From assembly GCA_032718475.1 (NCBI GenBank), contig JAUCBJ010008089.1:1-26979 (forward strand): 26,979 nucleotides of DNA. Reading direction: 5' to 3'. The position numbers and the translations under genes are program-made. Positions within the stretch are counted from its first letter, which is position 1, and every line of letters begins with the position of its first letter. The stretch is from Nemertoderma westbladi (taxonomy: Eukaryota > Xenacoelomorpha > Nemertodermatida > Nemertodermatidae). The notes beneath the pieces are model-generated. The model did no database searches. It worked only from the letters and a program-made list of their open reading frames with translations, and had not been told where the DNA came from. Positions 9,858-20,546 of this stretch are shown piece after piece.

Positions 9858-10584
9858 GTGGGTGTTTTGCCTGTCATGCCCCCTCTACATAACATTGTTC
9901 ACTCCTTGGTGGAAATAAAGGAGGAAGGAGGAGTTGAAGAGTGTCCAAGGAACTTTAAAAATAATGGAATGGATTCAAGGAGAGACTCTTCAGTCAGAGT
10001 TCCTGTTCCCCGACTAGCCAGTAGTCTTCTCTTGAGGATTTAGCCAAATGGGAAAAGGCCCTAAAGGAGAATAATGCACTGGCAAAGTATAAGGTGAGAA
10101 TGATAATGGCATCTTTATCCTTTTATCCTATATGGGAAGTCGAATTTGACATTAAATTATTTAACAAATTGAGTAAAACAGAATCAGAATTGTTCGAATT
10201 GTTGAAGATTACTACAATACCTTCGTGTAGTAGCTATCGAAAGAGGAGCCTTCGGATCGCTTCCGGCTTCAGCCGACTGTTTGCTTTGCTCGATACGTTC
10301 TCGAAACGTATTCTTTTGATTTCTTATTATTTGTTCTAGATCAGTAATTAATTAATTTTTATTAATGTAATAATTGTTTATATATTTTAGCATTAAAATG
10401 TTAGTAAGCGAGTTTTTTCTAATCTTTGTAGATTGACGAATTCTCCAACTTCTCACCATTACTATCGGCTGCGAGTTTTGCCATCTGTGCACGATGGATG
10501 GAAACACATTCGCCGAGAAATATGCAAAAACCGCTAGACATGCCATCGGGAAAATTAATCGTTCTAAGATGTATTAAAGGTTAG
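9858..10584 (+). pseudogene. Candidate 5' exons of the element's gene, possibly decayed
   Basis: A frame at about 9900-10043 (EIKEEGGVEECPRNFKNN and on) runs to a stop. A 2-base CT slip there would join it to a protein-like frame from 10025, SSLEDLAKWEKALKENNALA then KYK. That frame ends at a good donor, AAG|GTGAGA (10093/10094), although it also stays open to 10339. A strong acceptor, TTTTTTCTAATCTTTGTAG, ends at 10431. The following exon (10432 to about 10579, donor AAAG|GTTAG) is open in the phase-0 frame (IDEFSNFSPLLS to a stop at 10582). Another of its frames reads GCEFCHLCTMDGNTFAEKYA, so the reading frame is unsettled. The LEDLAKWEKAL segment loosely recalls the start of DUF4806 as I remember it. 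Low confidence. Confidence 0.3.
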
Positions 10585-10759
10585 ACAATTTTTCATATTA
10601 TTTGTTACATACTGATATGGAATTGTTACAGTATAATACGCCAGTACACATATTGTTACAGTACATATAGGCTACGCCGGTACACATACACTACATTGAC
10701 GCTAATGCAACTTGGCATATGACATTTATTTATTTATTTCTAACATTTATTGACACATT

Positions 10760-11448
10760 GTGGGGCTTTCGCGCAGCACGAAAGTCTGTAAGAAAGTGTA
10801 CTAATCTCTATTAGATAAACGGAAACCGTCATTTCCAAGATATCAATCAGTGATGCATAAACTGGTTGTAAAAAAAAGAGGTCCATTTCAGTTTAGCCTT
10901 ACACGCTTTTTAACTATTTAACTTGACTTGAGTATTTAACCTGCCTTAACACGATTTATAGAAGATAAATACTTGTATCCACTACAAAACTTGTTGCGTT
11001 CGTCCTATACAACCTGGTCACCAAATATATGCCTTAAAACATTCCTTTGGCAATATTGGATAAAGTGTCAACCGTCTAATATGCTAAACCAGGTTGTTTA
11101 CGAGTTATTTTTAAAACTCTCGTCTTCAATACAACCCTCGTTGCACTCGTCCTGTACATCTGATCACCAAATAACTAGCATAAGACATTCCACCACCGGT
11201 GCTATCAAATTGACATATCGTCCAATATTCTGTACTAAAGCTTGCAAGTATAGTCAACATAATACTAGTCTCTTCATTAGCTCATCCTGAAGGCCCCACG
11301 CAAATTCTAATTGGAAAATTTATAAACTTTTACCAAACAACATGTGTACTAAGTTTGATTAGATTTCATCGAGAATTATCCGAGTTATTAACATTTCAAA
11401 ACACAGACCTACAGATCTAGAGAACGCTTACTTTGTGGCTCGCCCCAC
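10760..11448. mobile_element. GTGGGGC-family inverted-repeat element(s) nested in the 4.6-kb element
   Basis: The left end is GTGGGGCTTTCGCGCAGCAC (10760 onward). Inverted partners are the reverse complement of GTGGGGCCTTCAGG at 11286-11299 and the reverse complement of GTGGGGCGAGCCAC at 11435-11448. Inside, two diverged copies of a block with TTGTTGCGTTCGTCCTATAC / TCGTTGCACTCGTCCTGTAC lie about 150 bp apart (near 10990 and 11138). No coding potential is seen. It lies in what would be an intron of the surrounding gene remnant. Exact limits are uncertain because several ends of the family lie close together. Confidence 0.5.
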
Positions 11449-11592
11449 ATTCACGCAGTAGGATAATTTGAACATAATATTATTGTGTTTTATTTTATGT
11501 AAAGAAAGTAAAGTAAATAACTTTATTCTGTACCCTAGAAAGAATTGCTATAGTTTGAAGCTCGTAACATAATAACCTAACAAAACACGTCC

Positions 11593-11618
11593 GTGGGGCC
11601 TTCGCGCAGCACGAGGCT
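11593..11618 (+). repeat. Solo GTGGGGC-family end
   Basis: GTGGGGCCTTCGCGCAGCAC followed by GAGG matches the end at 10760 and the reverse complement of 12808-12832. No inverted partner is obvious before 12296, so it is probably a broken copy. Confidence 0.6.
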
Positions 11619-11685
11619 CAGTTAGAGATACAAATTTAAATTAATTTTCAATTAAATTTCTTCTAGCTTTCTCACTGAACACTAG

Positions 11686-12167
11686 GCCTATGATGTTGAC
11701 GCGAAGATAGAGAAAGTGATTACAAACTATTTTGTTCAAGTTGCGTGGCGCGCTGGTGGATCTAAGCACATGTAAGTATAATTATATTATAATGCATAGA
11801 CCTCAAAATTTAATTAAATATTATAATTTAATGCAATGGTGCGATTATGGGTATATAAAGAAAGATTAGTTTTGTATTAGATAAATAATAGTGGTGAGGA
11901 TTTGTGTGTTAAATATTATGCATGTGGATGGGTTGGTTTAGGTTTGATTTTTTATAACATAATTTTCTTAACTTATATCATGGAATACCGTTTCGCTGTC
12001 AACTTAATATTAAGGTAATCTTAATAGTGTAATTAATGAAATCTTAATTAATGTAATCTTAATTACTTTACAGTGCTAGAAAAGTTGGAGGAGCCGAGGA
12101 GTGTATCGCAATCGAAAAGATAGAAACCGAAATCGAGACTGGAATTGAGACTTTTGATTGGACTTAA
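11686..12167 (+). CDS. Two 3'-terminal exons of an unrecognised spliced gene
   Basis: Exon one (11686-11771) follows an acceptor ending CACTAG and ends at a near-perfect donor, CAT|GTAAGTAT. Exon two (12074-12167) follows AATTACTTTACAG. The phases match: AT from the first exon plus T from the second make an isoleucine codon. The joined frame runs AYDVDAKIEKVITNYFVQVA, then WRAGGSKH, I, then ARKVGGAEECIA, an acidic Glu/Ile/Thr repeat, and a stop at 12165-12167. An AATAAA follows at 12277. The pattern of an acidic/aliphatic helix, then W/R, GG and basic residues weakly resembles the C-terminal end of DUF4806 as I recall it, but this is memory only. The gene lies wholly within the 4.6-kb TIR element, so it may be its cargo or accessory protein. 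Upstream exons are unclear. Confidence 0.45.
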
Positions 12168-12276
12168 ATGAACTTTATACCGTAGGGCCAATACATGTGC
12201 ATAAAATAGGTCAACCTTTATTTATATTTATATCAAATTTTAATTGTTTGTTTCTTGCAATATCTTTTCAATTAAT

Positions 12277-12282
12277 AATAAA
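12277..12282 (+). promoter_or_regulatory. Poly(A) signal AATAAA
   Basis: A canonical hexamer about 110 bases after the stop codon of the spliced frame at 11686-12167, just before the nested inverted-repeat element at 12296. Confidence 0.55.
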
Positions 12283-12295
12283 ATTGTAATAGATT

Positions 12296-12832
12296 GTGGG
12301 GCGAGCCACGAAGTTGGCGGAGCCTTAGCGAATTGACACTGTTAGGGGGTGGGTCAATTTATGCAAATAGTTGTCGTCGTCGTCGTCGTCGTCGTTGTCG
12401 TCGTCGTTGTCGTCGTCGTCGTCGTTGTCGTCGTCGTTACGATTTTGACATGCTAATAACTTTGTCGGATTTAAAGCTGCCAAGTTGAAAATTTGTAGGT
12501 ATCAATATGAGCAAAAGTTGAGATTTTTGAGAGACTTTCAGACACCATCAGTGCAATGGTCTCCCGCTAGAGGGCTACATGTCTAAACATTAAATGAAAA
12601 ATTTCGTTAAATGAAAAAAAGAGAAAATTTCTTTGCTTTTAATCCGTTTAAGCTGAAACTTGGCAGATATGTATTAGACCATTAGCTGTGACTTTCAAAG
12701 GAGGCGAATCCATCTGCAGTTCTCCAGTCTGCCGCTAGAGGGCCAACGTGACTATTTGCATAAATTGACCTACCCCCTAACAGTGTCAATTCGCTAAGGC
12801 TCTGCCAACTTCGTGCTGCGCGAAGTCCCCAC
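12296..12832. mobile_element. 537-bp foldback element with ~75-bp inverted ends
   Basis: The left arm (12296-12370) starts GTGGGGCGAGCCACGAAG. The right arm (12752-12832) is its reverse complement with an 8-base TTCGCGCA-type difference near the tip. Over the 63-bp core there are only two mismatches, so insertion was recent. Between the arms are a GTC microsatellite and two diverged ~170-bp blocks, each ending in CCGCTAGAGGGC (12564-12575 and 12732-12743). No protein is encoded. It is the best preserved member of the GTGGGGC family in this window. Confidence 0.85.
12371..12438. repeat. GTC trinucleotide microsatellite
   Basis: Mostly GTC repeats with GTT interruptions (TTGTCGTCGTC pattern). 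It produces an artefactual poly-Arg frame on the plus strand. Confidence 0.95.
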
Positions 12833-13589
12833 TTCGTGTCCTATTGTGTATCGGAAACGTTCTGTGTTTTTATACCTACGAGATTAGCACTACATTGGGG
12901 ATTAACCAGACATTATTATAAATAATTACTGTTGTTAGTTATATTTGCGATAAGATAATAAGATAAAAGCATTGCGTCTTGGGTTGGTGGGTATCATTTC
13001 CATATTTTCAACGGGTGTACACATACTAACATTATTATTCACATTATGATTATAATATTAATTAATAGCGTTTTTACTCATTGTTATTCTGTAATATTAT
13101 AAAACAAACCGCACCAATTTTGTTCAGGTGTATTAAGTTATTGCATTTATAGAAATAACCGTGTTTATATGGAAACTCTATGTAGGCCAATTACAAGATA
13201 CCGGTACCATGCATTTAATAACATTAAAATCATAATGTTTTAGTATTGATGTACTAATATTAGAATAATAATGAGAAAATAGTGAGAAAAAAAATCAGGA
13301 ATGCTATGAGAATGCTATGAAATAATTCCAACATTAGCTTAATGTTAGAATAACATTAGATTTGTAAGGGTGGGAAACCCACTAACTATTAGAATCCCAA
13401 TGTTAAAGTAACACTGATTAATATTTGTTACCAAATACTGCCAAAAGTGCACTTCTATTGCATAGGGTCCGAGCGCTTTGCCAAAAAAATATTAAAACTG
13501 GCATTAGTTTAACATTTGAATTTTAATATTTTATTATATGAATAAATATGTTAATAAACATTATTTTAATGTTGCTATGGTTTGCAGGG

Positions 13590-16500
13590 TATATTATTGT
13601 TATAATAATGTATGGGTTGACTAACCACAACATAACACCAAACTATATTATTGTTATAATAATGTATGGGTTGACTAACTACAACATAACACCAAACTAT
13701 ATTATTGTTATAATAATGTATGGGTTGACTAACCACAACATAACACCAAACTATATTATTGTTATAATACTGTATGGGTTGACTAACTACAACATAACAA
13801 TAACACCAAACTATATTATTGTTATAATAATGTATGGGTTGACTAACCACAACATAACACCAAACTATATTATTGTTATAATAATGTATGGGTTGACTGA
13901 CTACAACATAACACCAAACTATATTATTGTTATAATAATGTATGGGTTGACTGACTACAACATAACAATAACACCAAACTATATTATTGTTATAATAATG
14001 TATGGGTTGACTAACTACAACATAACACCAAACTATATTATTGTTATAATAATGTATGGGTTGACTAACCACAACATAACACCAAACTATATTATTGTTA
14101 TAATAATGTATGGGTTGACTAACCACAACATAACACCAAACTATATTATTGTTATAATAATGTATGGGTTGACTAACTACAACATAACACCAAACTATAT
14201 TATTGTTATAATAATGTATGGGTTGACTAACCACAACATAACACCAAACTATATTATTGTTATAATAATGTATGGGTTGACTGACTACAACATAACACCA
14301 AACTATATTATTGTTATAATAATGTATGGGTTGACTAACCACAACATAACACCAAACTATATTATTGTTATAATAATGTATGGGTTGACTAACTACAACA
14401 TAACAATAACACCAAACTATATTATTGTTATAATAATGTATGGGTTGACTAACCACAACATAACAATAACACCAAACTATATTATTGTTATAATAATGTA
14501 TGGGTTGACTGACTACAACATAACACCAAACTATATTATTGTTATAATAATGTATGGGTTGACTAACCACAACATAACACCAAACTATATTATTGTTATA
14601 ATAATGTATGGGTTGACTAACTACAACATAACAATAACACCAAACTATATTATTGTTATAATAATGTATGGGTTGACTAACCACAACATAACAATAACAC
14701 CAAACTATATTATTGTTATAATAATGTATGGGTTGACTCACTACAACATAACACCAAACTATATTATTGTTATAATAATGTATGGGTTGACTAACCACAA
14801 CATAACACCAAACTATATTATTGTTATAATAATGTATGGGTTGACTAACTACAACATAACAATAACACCAAACTATATTATTGTTATAATAATGTATGGG
14901 TTGACTAACCACAACATAACACCAAACTATATTATTGTTATAATAATGTATGGGTTGACTGACTACAACATAACACCAAACTATATTATTGTTATAATAA
15001 TGTATGGGTTGACTAACCACAACATAACACCAAACTATATTATTGTTATAATAATGTATGGGTTGACTGACTACAACATAACACCAAACTATATTATTGT
15101 TATAATAATGTATGGGTTGACTAACCACAACATAACACCAAACTATATTATTGTTATAATAATGTATGGGTTGACTAACTACAACATAACAATAACACCA
15201 AACTATATTATTGTTATAATAATGTATGGGTTGACTAACCACAACATAACAATAACACCAAACTATATTATTGTTATAATAATGTATGGGTTGACTGACT
15301 ACAACATAACACCAAACTATATTATTGTTATAATAATGTATGGGTTGACTAACCACAACATAACACCAAACTATATTATTGTTTTAATAATGTATGGGTT
15401 GACTAACTACAACATAACAATAACACCAAACTATATTATTGTTATAATAATGTATGGGTTGACTAACCACAACATAACAATAACACCAAACTATATTATT
15501 GTTATAATAATGTATGGGTTGACTGACTACAACATAACACCAAACTATATTATTGTTATAATAATGTATGGGTTGACTGACTACAACATAACACCAAACT
15601 ATATTATTGTTATAATAATGTATGGGTTGACTAACTACAACATAACAATAACACCAAACTATATTATTGTTATAATAATGTATGGGTTGACTAACCACAA
15701 CATAACACCAAACTATATTATTGTTATAATAATGTATGGGTTGACTAACTACAACATAACAATAACACCAAACTATATTATTGTTATAATAATGTATGGG
15801 TTGACTAACCACAACATAACAATAACACCAAACTATATTATTGTTATAATAATGTATGGGTTGACTGACTACAACATAACACCAAACTATATTATTGTTA
15901 TAATAATGTATGGGTTGACTAACTACAACATAACAATAACACCAAACTATATTATTGTTATAATAATGTATGGGTTGACTAACCACAACATAACACCAAA
16001 CTATATTATTGTTATAATAATGTATGGGTTGACTGACTACAACATAACACCAAACTATATTATTGTTATAATAATGTATGGGTTGACTAACCACAACATA
16101 ACACCAAACTATATTATTGTTATAATAATGTATGGGTTGACTAACTACAACATAACAATAACACCAAACTATATTATTGTTATAATAATGTATGGGTTGA
16201 CTAACTACAACATAACACCAAACTATATTTTTGTTATAATAATGTATGGGTTGACTAACCACAACATAACAATAACACCAAACTATATTATTGTTATAAT
16301 AATGTATGGGTTGACTAACTACAACATAACAATAACACCAAACTATATTATTGTTATAATAATGTATGGGTTGACTAACTACAACATAACAATAACACCA
16401 AACTATATTATTGTTATAATAATGTATGGGTTGACTAACTACAACATAACAATAACACCAAACTATATTATTGTTATAATAATGTATGGGTTGACTAACT

Positions 16501-16968
16501 ACAACATAACACCAAACTATATTATTGTTATAATAATGTATGGGTTGACTAACCACAACATAACACCAAACTATATTATTGTTATAATAATGTATGGGTT
16601 GACTAACCACAACATAACACCAAACTATATTATTGTTATAATAATGTATGGGTTGACTAACCACAACATAACACCAAACTATATTATTGTTATAATAATG
16701 TATGGGTTGACTAACCACAACATAACACCAAACTATATTATTGTTATAATAATGTATGGGTTGACTAACTACAACATAACACCAAACTATATTTTTGTTA
16801 TAATAATGTATGGGTTGACTGACTACAACATAACAATAACACCAAACTATATTATTGTTATAATAATGTATGGTTTAACTGACTACAACATAACACCAAA
16901 CTATATTATTGTTATAATAATGTATGGGTTGACTGACTACAACATAACACCAAACTATATTATTATTA
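13590..16968 (+). repeat. 54/60-bp satellite, right part (about 60 units)
   Basis: The same unit as at 8138-8974, about 39 short (54 bp) and 21 long (60 bp) copies. It ends where TATTATTATTATGATT replaces the normal unit. The variant order is not random: a four-unit block (long TAACTAC, long TAACCAC, short TGACTAC, short TAACCAC; 228 bp) recurs, for example from about 14386, 14614, 15172 and 15400. The 1155-aa plus-strand frame and the long minus-strand frames result from unit lengths divisible by three. No promoter, splice site or domain supports coding. Confidence 0.97.
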
Positions 16969-17179
16969 TGATTTATTTTACCTTTAGCTTTAGAATTTAT
17001 TTATTTTGTTGGTGATTTAATCACCGGATGAGATAAATCACTCGAACATTTAAAAATGTTTAAACAAATTGTAATATTAATTAATATATTTGGCGGTTGG
17101 ACCGATAGTTGAGTTAATTTGTTTTGAAGATATATTTTGTATAAATTCGTATATTTGCATTGGGTATGGTACGTGAATT
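16969..17179. other. Short unique spacer between satellites
   Basis: An AT-rich unique sequence between the 54/60-bp and 28-bp arrays. No gene is seen. Confidence 0.6.
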
Positions 17180-19333
17180 AGGTGTGTTCCACCATGACTT
17201 ACTATTATATATATTTAGGTGTGTTCCACTCCACCATTGCTATACAGTTAGGTGTGTTCCATCATTGCTATACAGTAGGTGTGTTCCACCATTGCTATAC
17301 AGTTAGATATGTTCCATCATTGCTATACAGTGATGTGTGTTCCATTATGACCCAGTGTATAGACCTACTGTTAATTAGATGTGTCCCACCATTGCTATAC
17401 AGTTACGTGTGTTCCATCATTGCTATACAGTTAGGTGTGTTCCACCATTGCTATACAGTTAGATATGTTCCATCATTGCTATACAGTGATGTGTGTTCCA
17501 TTATGACCCAGTGTATAGACCTACTGTTAATTAGATGTGTCCCACCATTGCTATACAGTTAGGTGTGTTCCATCATTGCTATACAGTTAGGTGTGTTCCA
17601 CCATTGCTATACAGTTAGATATGTTCCATCATTGCTATACAGTGATGTGTGTTCCATTATGACCCAGTGTATAGACCTACTGTTAATTAGATGTGTCCCA
17701 CCATTGCTATACAGTTAGGTGTGTTCCATCATTGCTATACAGTTAGGTGTGTTCCACCATTGCTATACAGTTAGGTGTGTTCCATCATTGCTATACAGTT
17801 AGGTGTGTTCCATCATTGCTATACAGTTAGGTGTGTTCCACCATTGCTATACAGTTGTTCCCCATTGCTATACAGTTAGGTGTGTTCCATCATTGCTATA
17901 CAGTTAGGTGTGTTCCATCATTGCTATACAGTTAGGTGTGTTCCATCATTGCTATACAGTTAGGTGTGTTCCACCATTGCTATACAGTTAGGTGTGTTCC
18001 ATCATTGCTATACAGTTAGGTGTGTTCCACCATTGCTATACAGTTGTTCCCCATTGCTATACAGTTAGGTGTGTTCCATCATTGCTATACAGTTAGGTGT
18101 GTTCCATCATTGCTATACAGTTAGGTGTGTTCCATCATTGCTATACAGTTAGATGTGTCCCACCATTGCTATACAGTTAGGTGTGTTCCATCATTGCTAT
18201 ACAGTTAGGTGTGTTCCACCATTGCTATACAGTTAGATATATACAGTGATGTGTGTTCCATTATGACCCAGTGTATAGACCTACTGTTAATTAGGTGTGT
18301 CCCACCATTGCTATACAGTTAGGTGTGTTCCATCATTGCTATACAGTTAGGTGTGTTCCACCATTGCTATACAGTTAGGTGTGTTCCATCATTGCTATAC
18401 AGTTAGGTGTGTTCCATCATTGCTATACAGTTAGGTGTGTTCCACCATTGCTATACAGTTGTTCCCCATTGCTATACAGTTAGGTGTGTTCCATCATTGC
18501 TATACAGTTAGGTGTGTTCCATCATTGCTATACAGTTAGGTGTGTTCCATCATTGCTATACAGTTAGGTGTGTTCCACCATTGCTATACAGTTAGGTGTG
18601 TTCCATCATTGCTATACAGTTAGGTGTGTTCCACCATTGCTATACAGTTGTTCCCCATTGCTATACAGTTAGGTGTGTTCCACCATTGCTATACAGTTAG
18701 GTGTGTTCCATCATTGCTATACAGTTAGGTGTGTCCCACCATTGCTATACAGTTAGGTGTGTTCCATCATTGCTATACAGTTAGGTGTGTTCCACCATTG
18801 CTATACAGTTAGATATATACAGTGATGTGTGTTCCATTATGACCCAGTGTATAGACCTACTGTTAATTAGATGTGTCCCACCATTGCTATACAGTTAGGT
18901 GTGTTCCATCATTGCTATACAGTTAGGTGTGTTCCATCATTGCTATACAGTTAGGTGTGTTCCATCATTGCTATACAGTTAGGTGTGTTCCACCATTGCT
19001 ATACAGTTGTTCCCCATTGCTATACAGTTAGGTGTGTTCCATCATTGCTATACAGTTAGGTGTGTTCCATCATTGCTATACAGTTAGGTGTGTTCCATCA
19101 TTGCTATACAGTTAGGTGTGTCCCACCATTGCTATACAGTTAGGTGTGTTCCATCATTGCTATACAGTTAGGTGTGTTCCACCATTGCTATACAGTTAGA
19201 TATATACAGTGATGTGTGTTCCATTATGACCCAGTGTATAGACCTACTGTTAAGTTAGGTGTGTTCCACCATTGCTATACAGTTAGGTGTGTTCCATCAT
19301 TGCTATACAGTTAGGTGTGTTCCACCATTGCTA
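17180..19333. repeat. 28-bp satellite, first block, with higher-order structure
   Basis: The unit is TAGGTGTGTTCCAYCATTGC then TATACAGT. A variant module containing GACCCAGTGTATAGACC appears at 17349, 17505 and 17661 (exact 156-bp spacing), then at 18265, 18841 and 19229. A shortened module, GTTGTTCCCCATTGC, recurs near 17852, 18045, 18447, 18648 and 19006. The array therefore evolved by amplification of multi-unit blocks. A 126-aa frame at 17182-17562 is a repeat by-product. Confidence 0.95.
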
Positions 19334-19610
19334 AACTACTACTACTACTAGGATCGGCATGCTGCATTGCAGCTGCATTTTTAAGAATGCTGTGCCGGCT
19401 CATCGACAAAATTGCACCGCCACAACTCCCTATGACCCATGACATTTGCTAGATCATCCGCATCTTCAAGGCCAGTGTCTTCTAAGATGCGTCTCAAGAA
19501 AGTCATGTGCTGTCCACCATTGCTTATTCACTCCATGAGGCTGCCAAAGTACAAGATTATGCACTGGTTGGTCCTCACGGCGAAAGCAATGCCCCGCAAA
19601 GCGGAGGTGA
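19334..19610 (-). mobile_element. 5'-truncated LINE fragment (3' end, minus strand)
   Basis: The reverse complement closely matches the last ~250 bases of the plus-strand LINE at 22440-22688, including the end of its coding frame, the short 3' UTR and the TAG-repeat tail (seen here as ACTACTACTACTA at the left edge). Sequence at the right edge (CGCAAAGCGGAGGT) marks the 5' truncation point. It interrupts the 28-bp satellite. No intact frame. Confidence 0.9.
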
Positions 19611-20546
19611 CTGATGTGTTTTCCACCATTGCTATACAGTTAGGTGTGTTCTATCATGCCCCCCCCCCCCCATACAGTTAGTTAGGTGTGTTCCGCCATT
19701 GCTATACAGTTATTCCCCATGGCTATACAGTTAGGTGTGTTCCAACATTGCTATACAGTTAGGTGTGTTCCATCATCGCTATACAGTTAGGTGAGTTCCA
19801 CCATTGCTACACAGTTAGGTGTGTTCCACATTGCTATACAGTTAGGTGTGTTCCACCATTGCTATAAAGTTAGGTGTGTTCTATCATGCCCCCCCCCCCC
19901 CATACAGTTAGTTAGGTGTGTTCCGCCATTGCTATACAGTTAGTTCCCCATGGCTATACAGTTAGGTGTGTTCCATCATTGCTATACAGTTAGGTGTGTT
20001 CCACCATTGCTATACAGTTAGGTGTTCATCTCCCCCCCCCCCATACAGTTAGTTAGGTGTGTTCCGCCATTGCTATACAGTTAGGTGTGTTCCGCCATTG
20101 CTATACAGTTAGTTCCCCATGGCTATACAGTTAGGTGTGTTCCAACATTGCTATACAGTTAGGTGTGTTCCATCATTGCTATACAGTTAGGTGTGTTCCA
20201 CGATTGCTATACAGTTAGGTGTGTTCCACCATTGCTATACAGTTAGGTGTGTTCCACGATTGCTATACAGTTAGGTGTGTTCTATCATGCCCCCCCCCCC
20301 CCATACAGTTAGTTAGGTGTGTTCCGCCATTGCTATACAGTTATTCCCCATGGCTATACAGTTAGGTGTGTTCCATCATTGCTATACAGTTAGGTGTGTT
20401 CCACCATTGCTATACAGTTAGGTGTGTTCTATCATGCCCCCCCCCCCCCCATACAGTTAGTTAGGTGTGTTCCGCCATTGCTATACAGTTATTCCCCATG
20501 GCTATACAGTTAGGTGTGTTCCATCATTGCTATACAGTTAGGTGTG
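19611..20546. repeat. 28-bp satellite, second block, with poly-C module
   Basis: The same unit, but with a different higher-order block: TCTATCATG, then 11-14 C, then CATACAGTTAGTTAGGTG, then CCGCCATTGC and TTCCCCATGGC units. The C tract occurs near 19650, 19889, 20032, 20290 and 20437. This block type is absent from 17180-19333 but continues after the LINE at 22689, so the LINE entered this subtype. Confidence 0.93.

Larger units (their letters stand above)
8975..13589. mobile_element. 4.6-kb TIR element inserted in the satellite, TA duplication
   Basis: The left terminus CCCTGCAAACCA (8975-8986) and right terminus TGGTTTGCAGGG (13578-13589) are perfect 12-bp inverted repeats. They are flanked by TA (8973-8974 and 13590-13591). 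The satellite reads AAACTA on the left and TATATTATTG on the right; removing the element plus one TA restores AAACTATATTATTG exactly. Subterminal regions (9230-9460, 13220-13420) are rich in AATGTTA/TAACATT motifs and small hairpins such as AACATTAGCTTAATGTT near 13332. I found no transposase catalytic motif. The interior has a spliced plus-strand gene remnant (9858-12167) and nested GTGGGGC-family elements. TA duplication suits Tc1/mariner-like and a few other superfamilies; I cannot assign one. Confidence 0.85.

Noticed and set aside
10973-11290. 105-codon frame
   Set aside because: It spans two diverged copies of a ~150-bp repeat in a nested inverted-repeat element. No domain and no conserved pattern between the copies.
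12294-12488. Arg-rich small protein
   Set aside because: Translation of a GTC microsatellite within a foldback element.
8181-16718. Minus-strand frames of 305, 593 and 444 codons with VVVSQPIHYYNNNIVWCY repeats
   Set aside because: Reverse-strand shadow of the 54/60-bp satellite.
19439-19681. 80-codon frame across a LINE/satellite junction
   Set aside because: It is antisense to the LINE 3' end and runs into satellite DNA.
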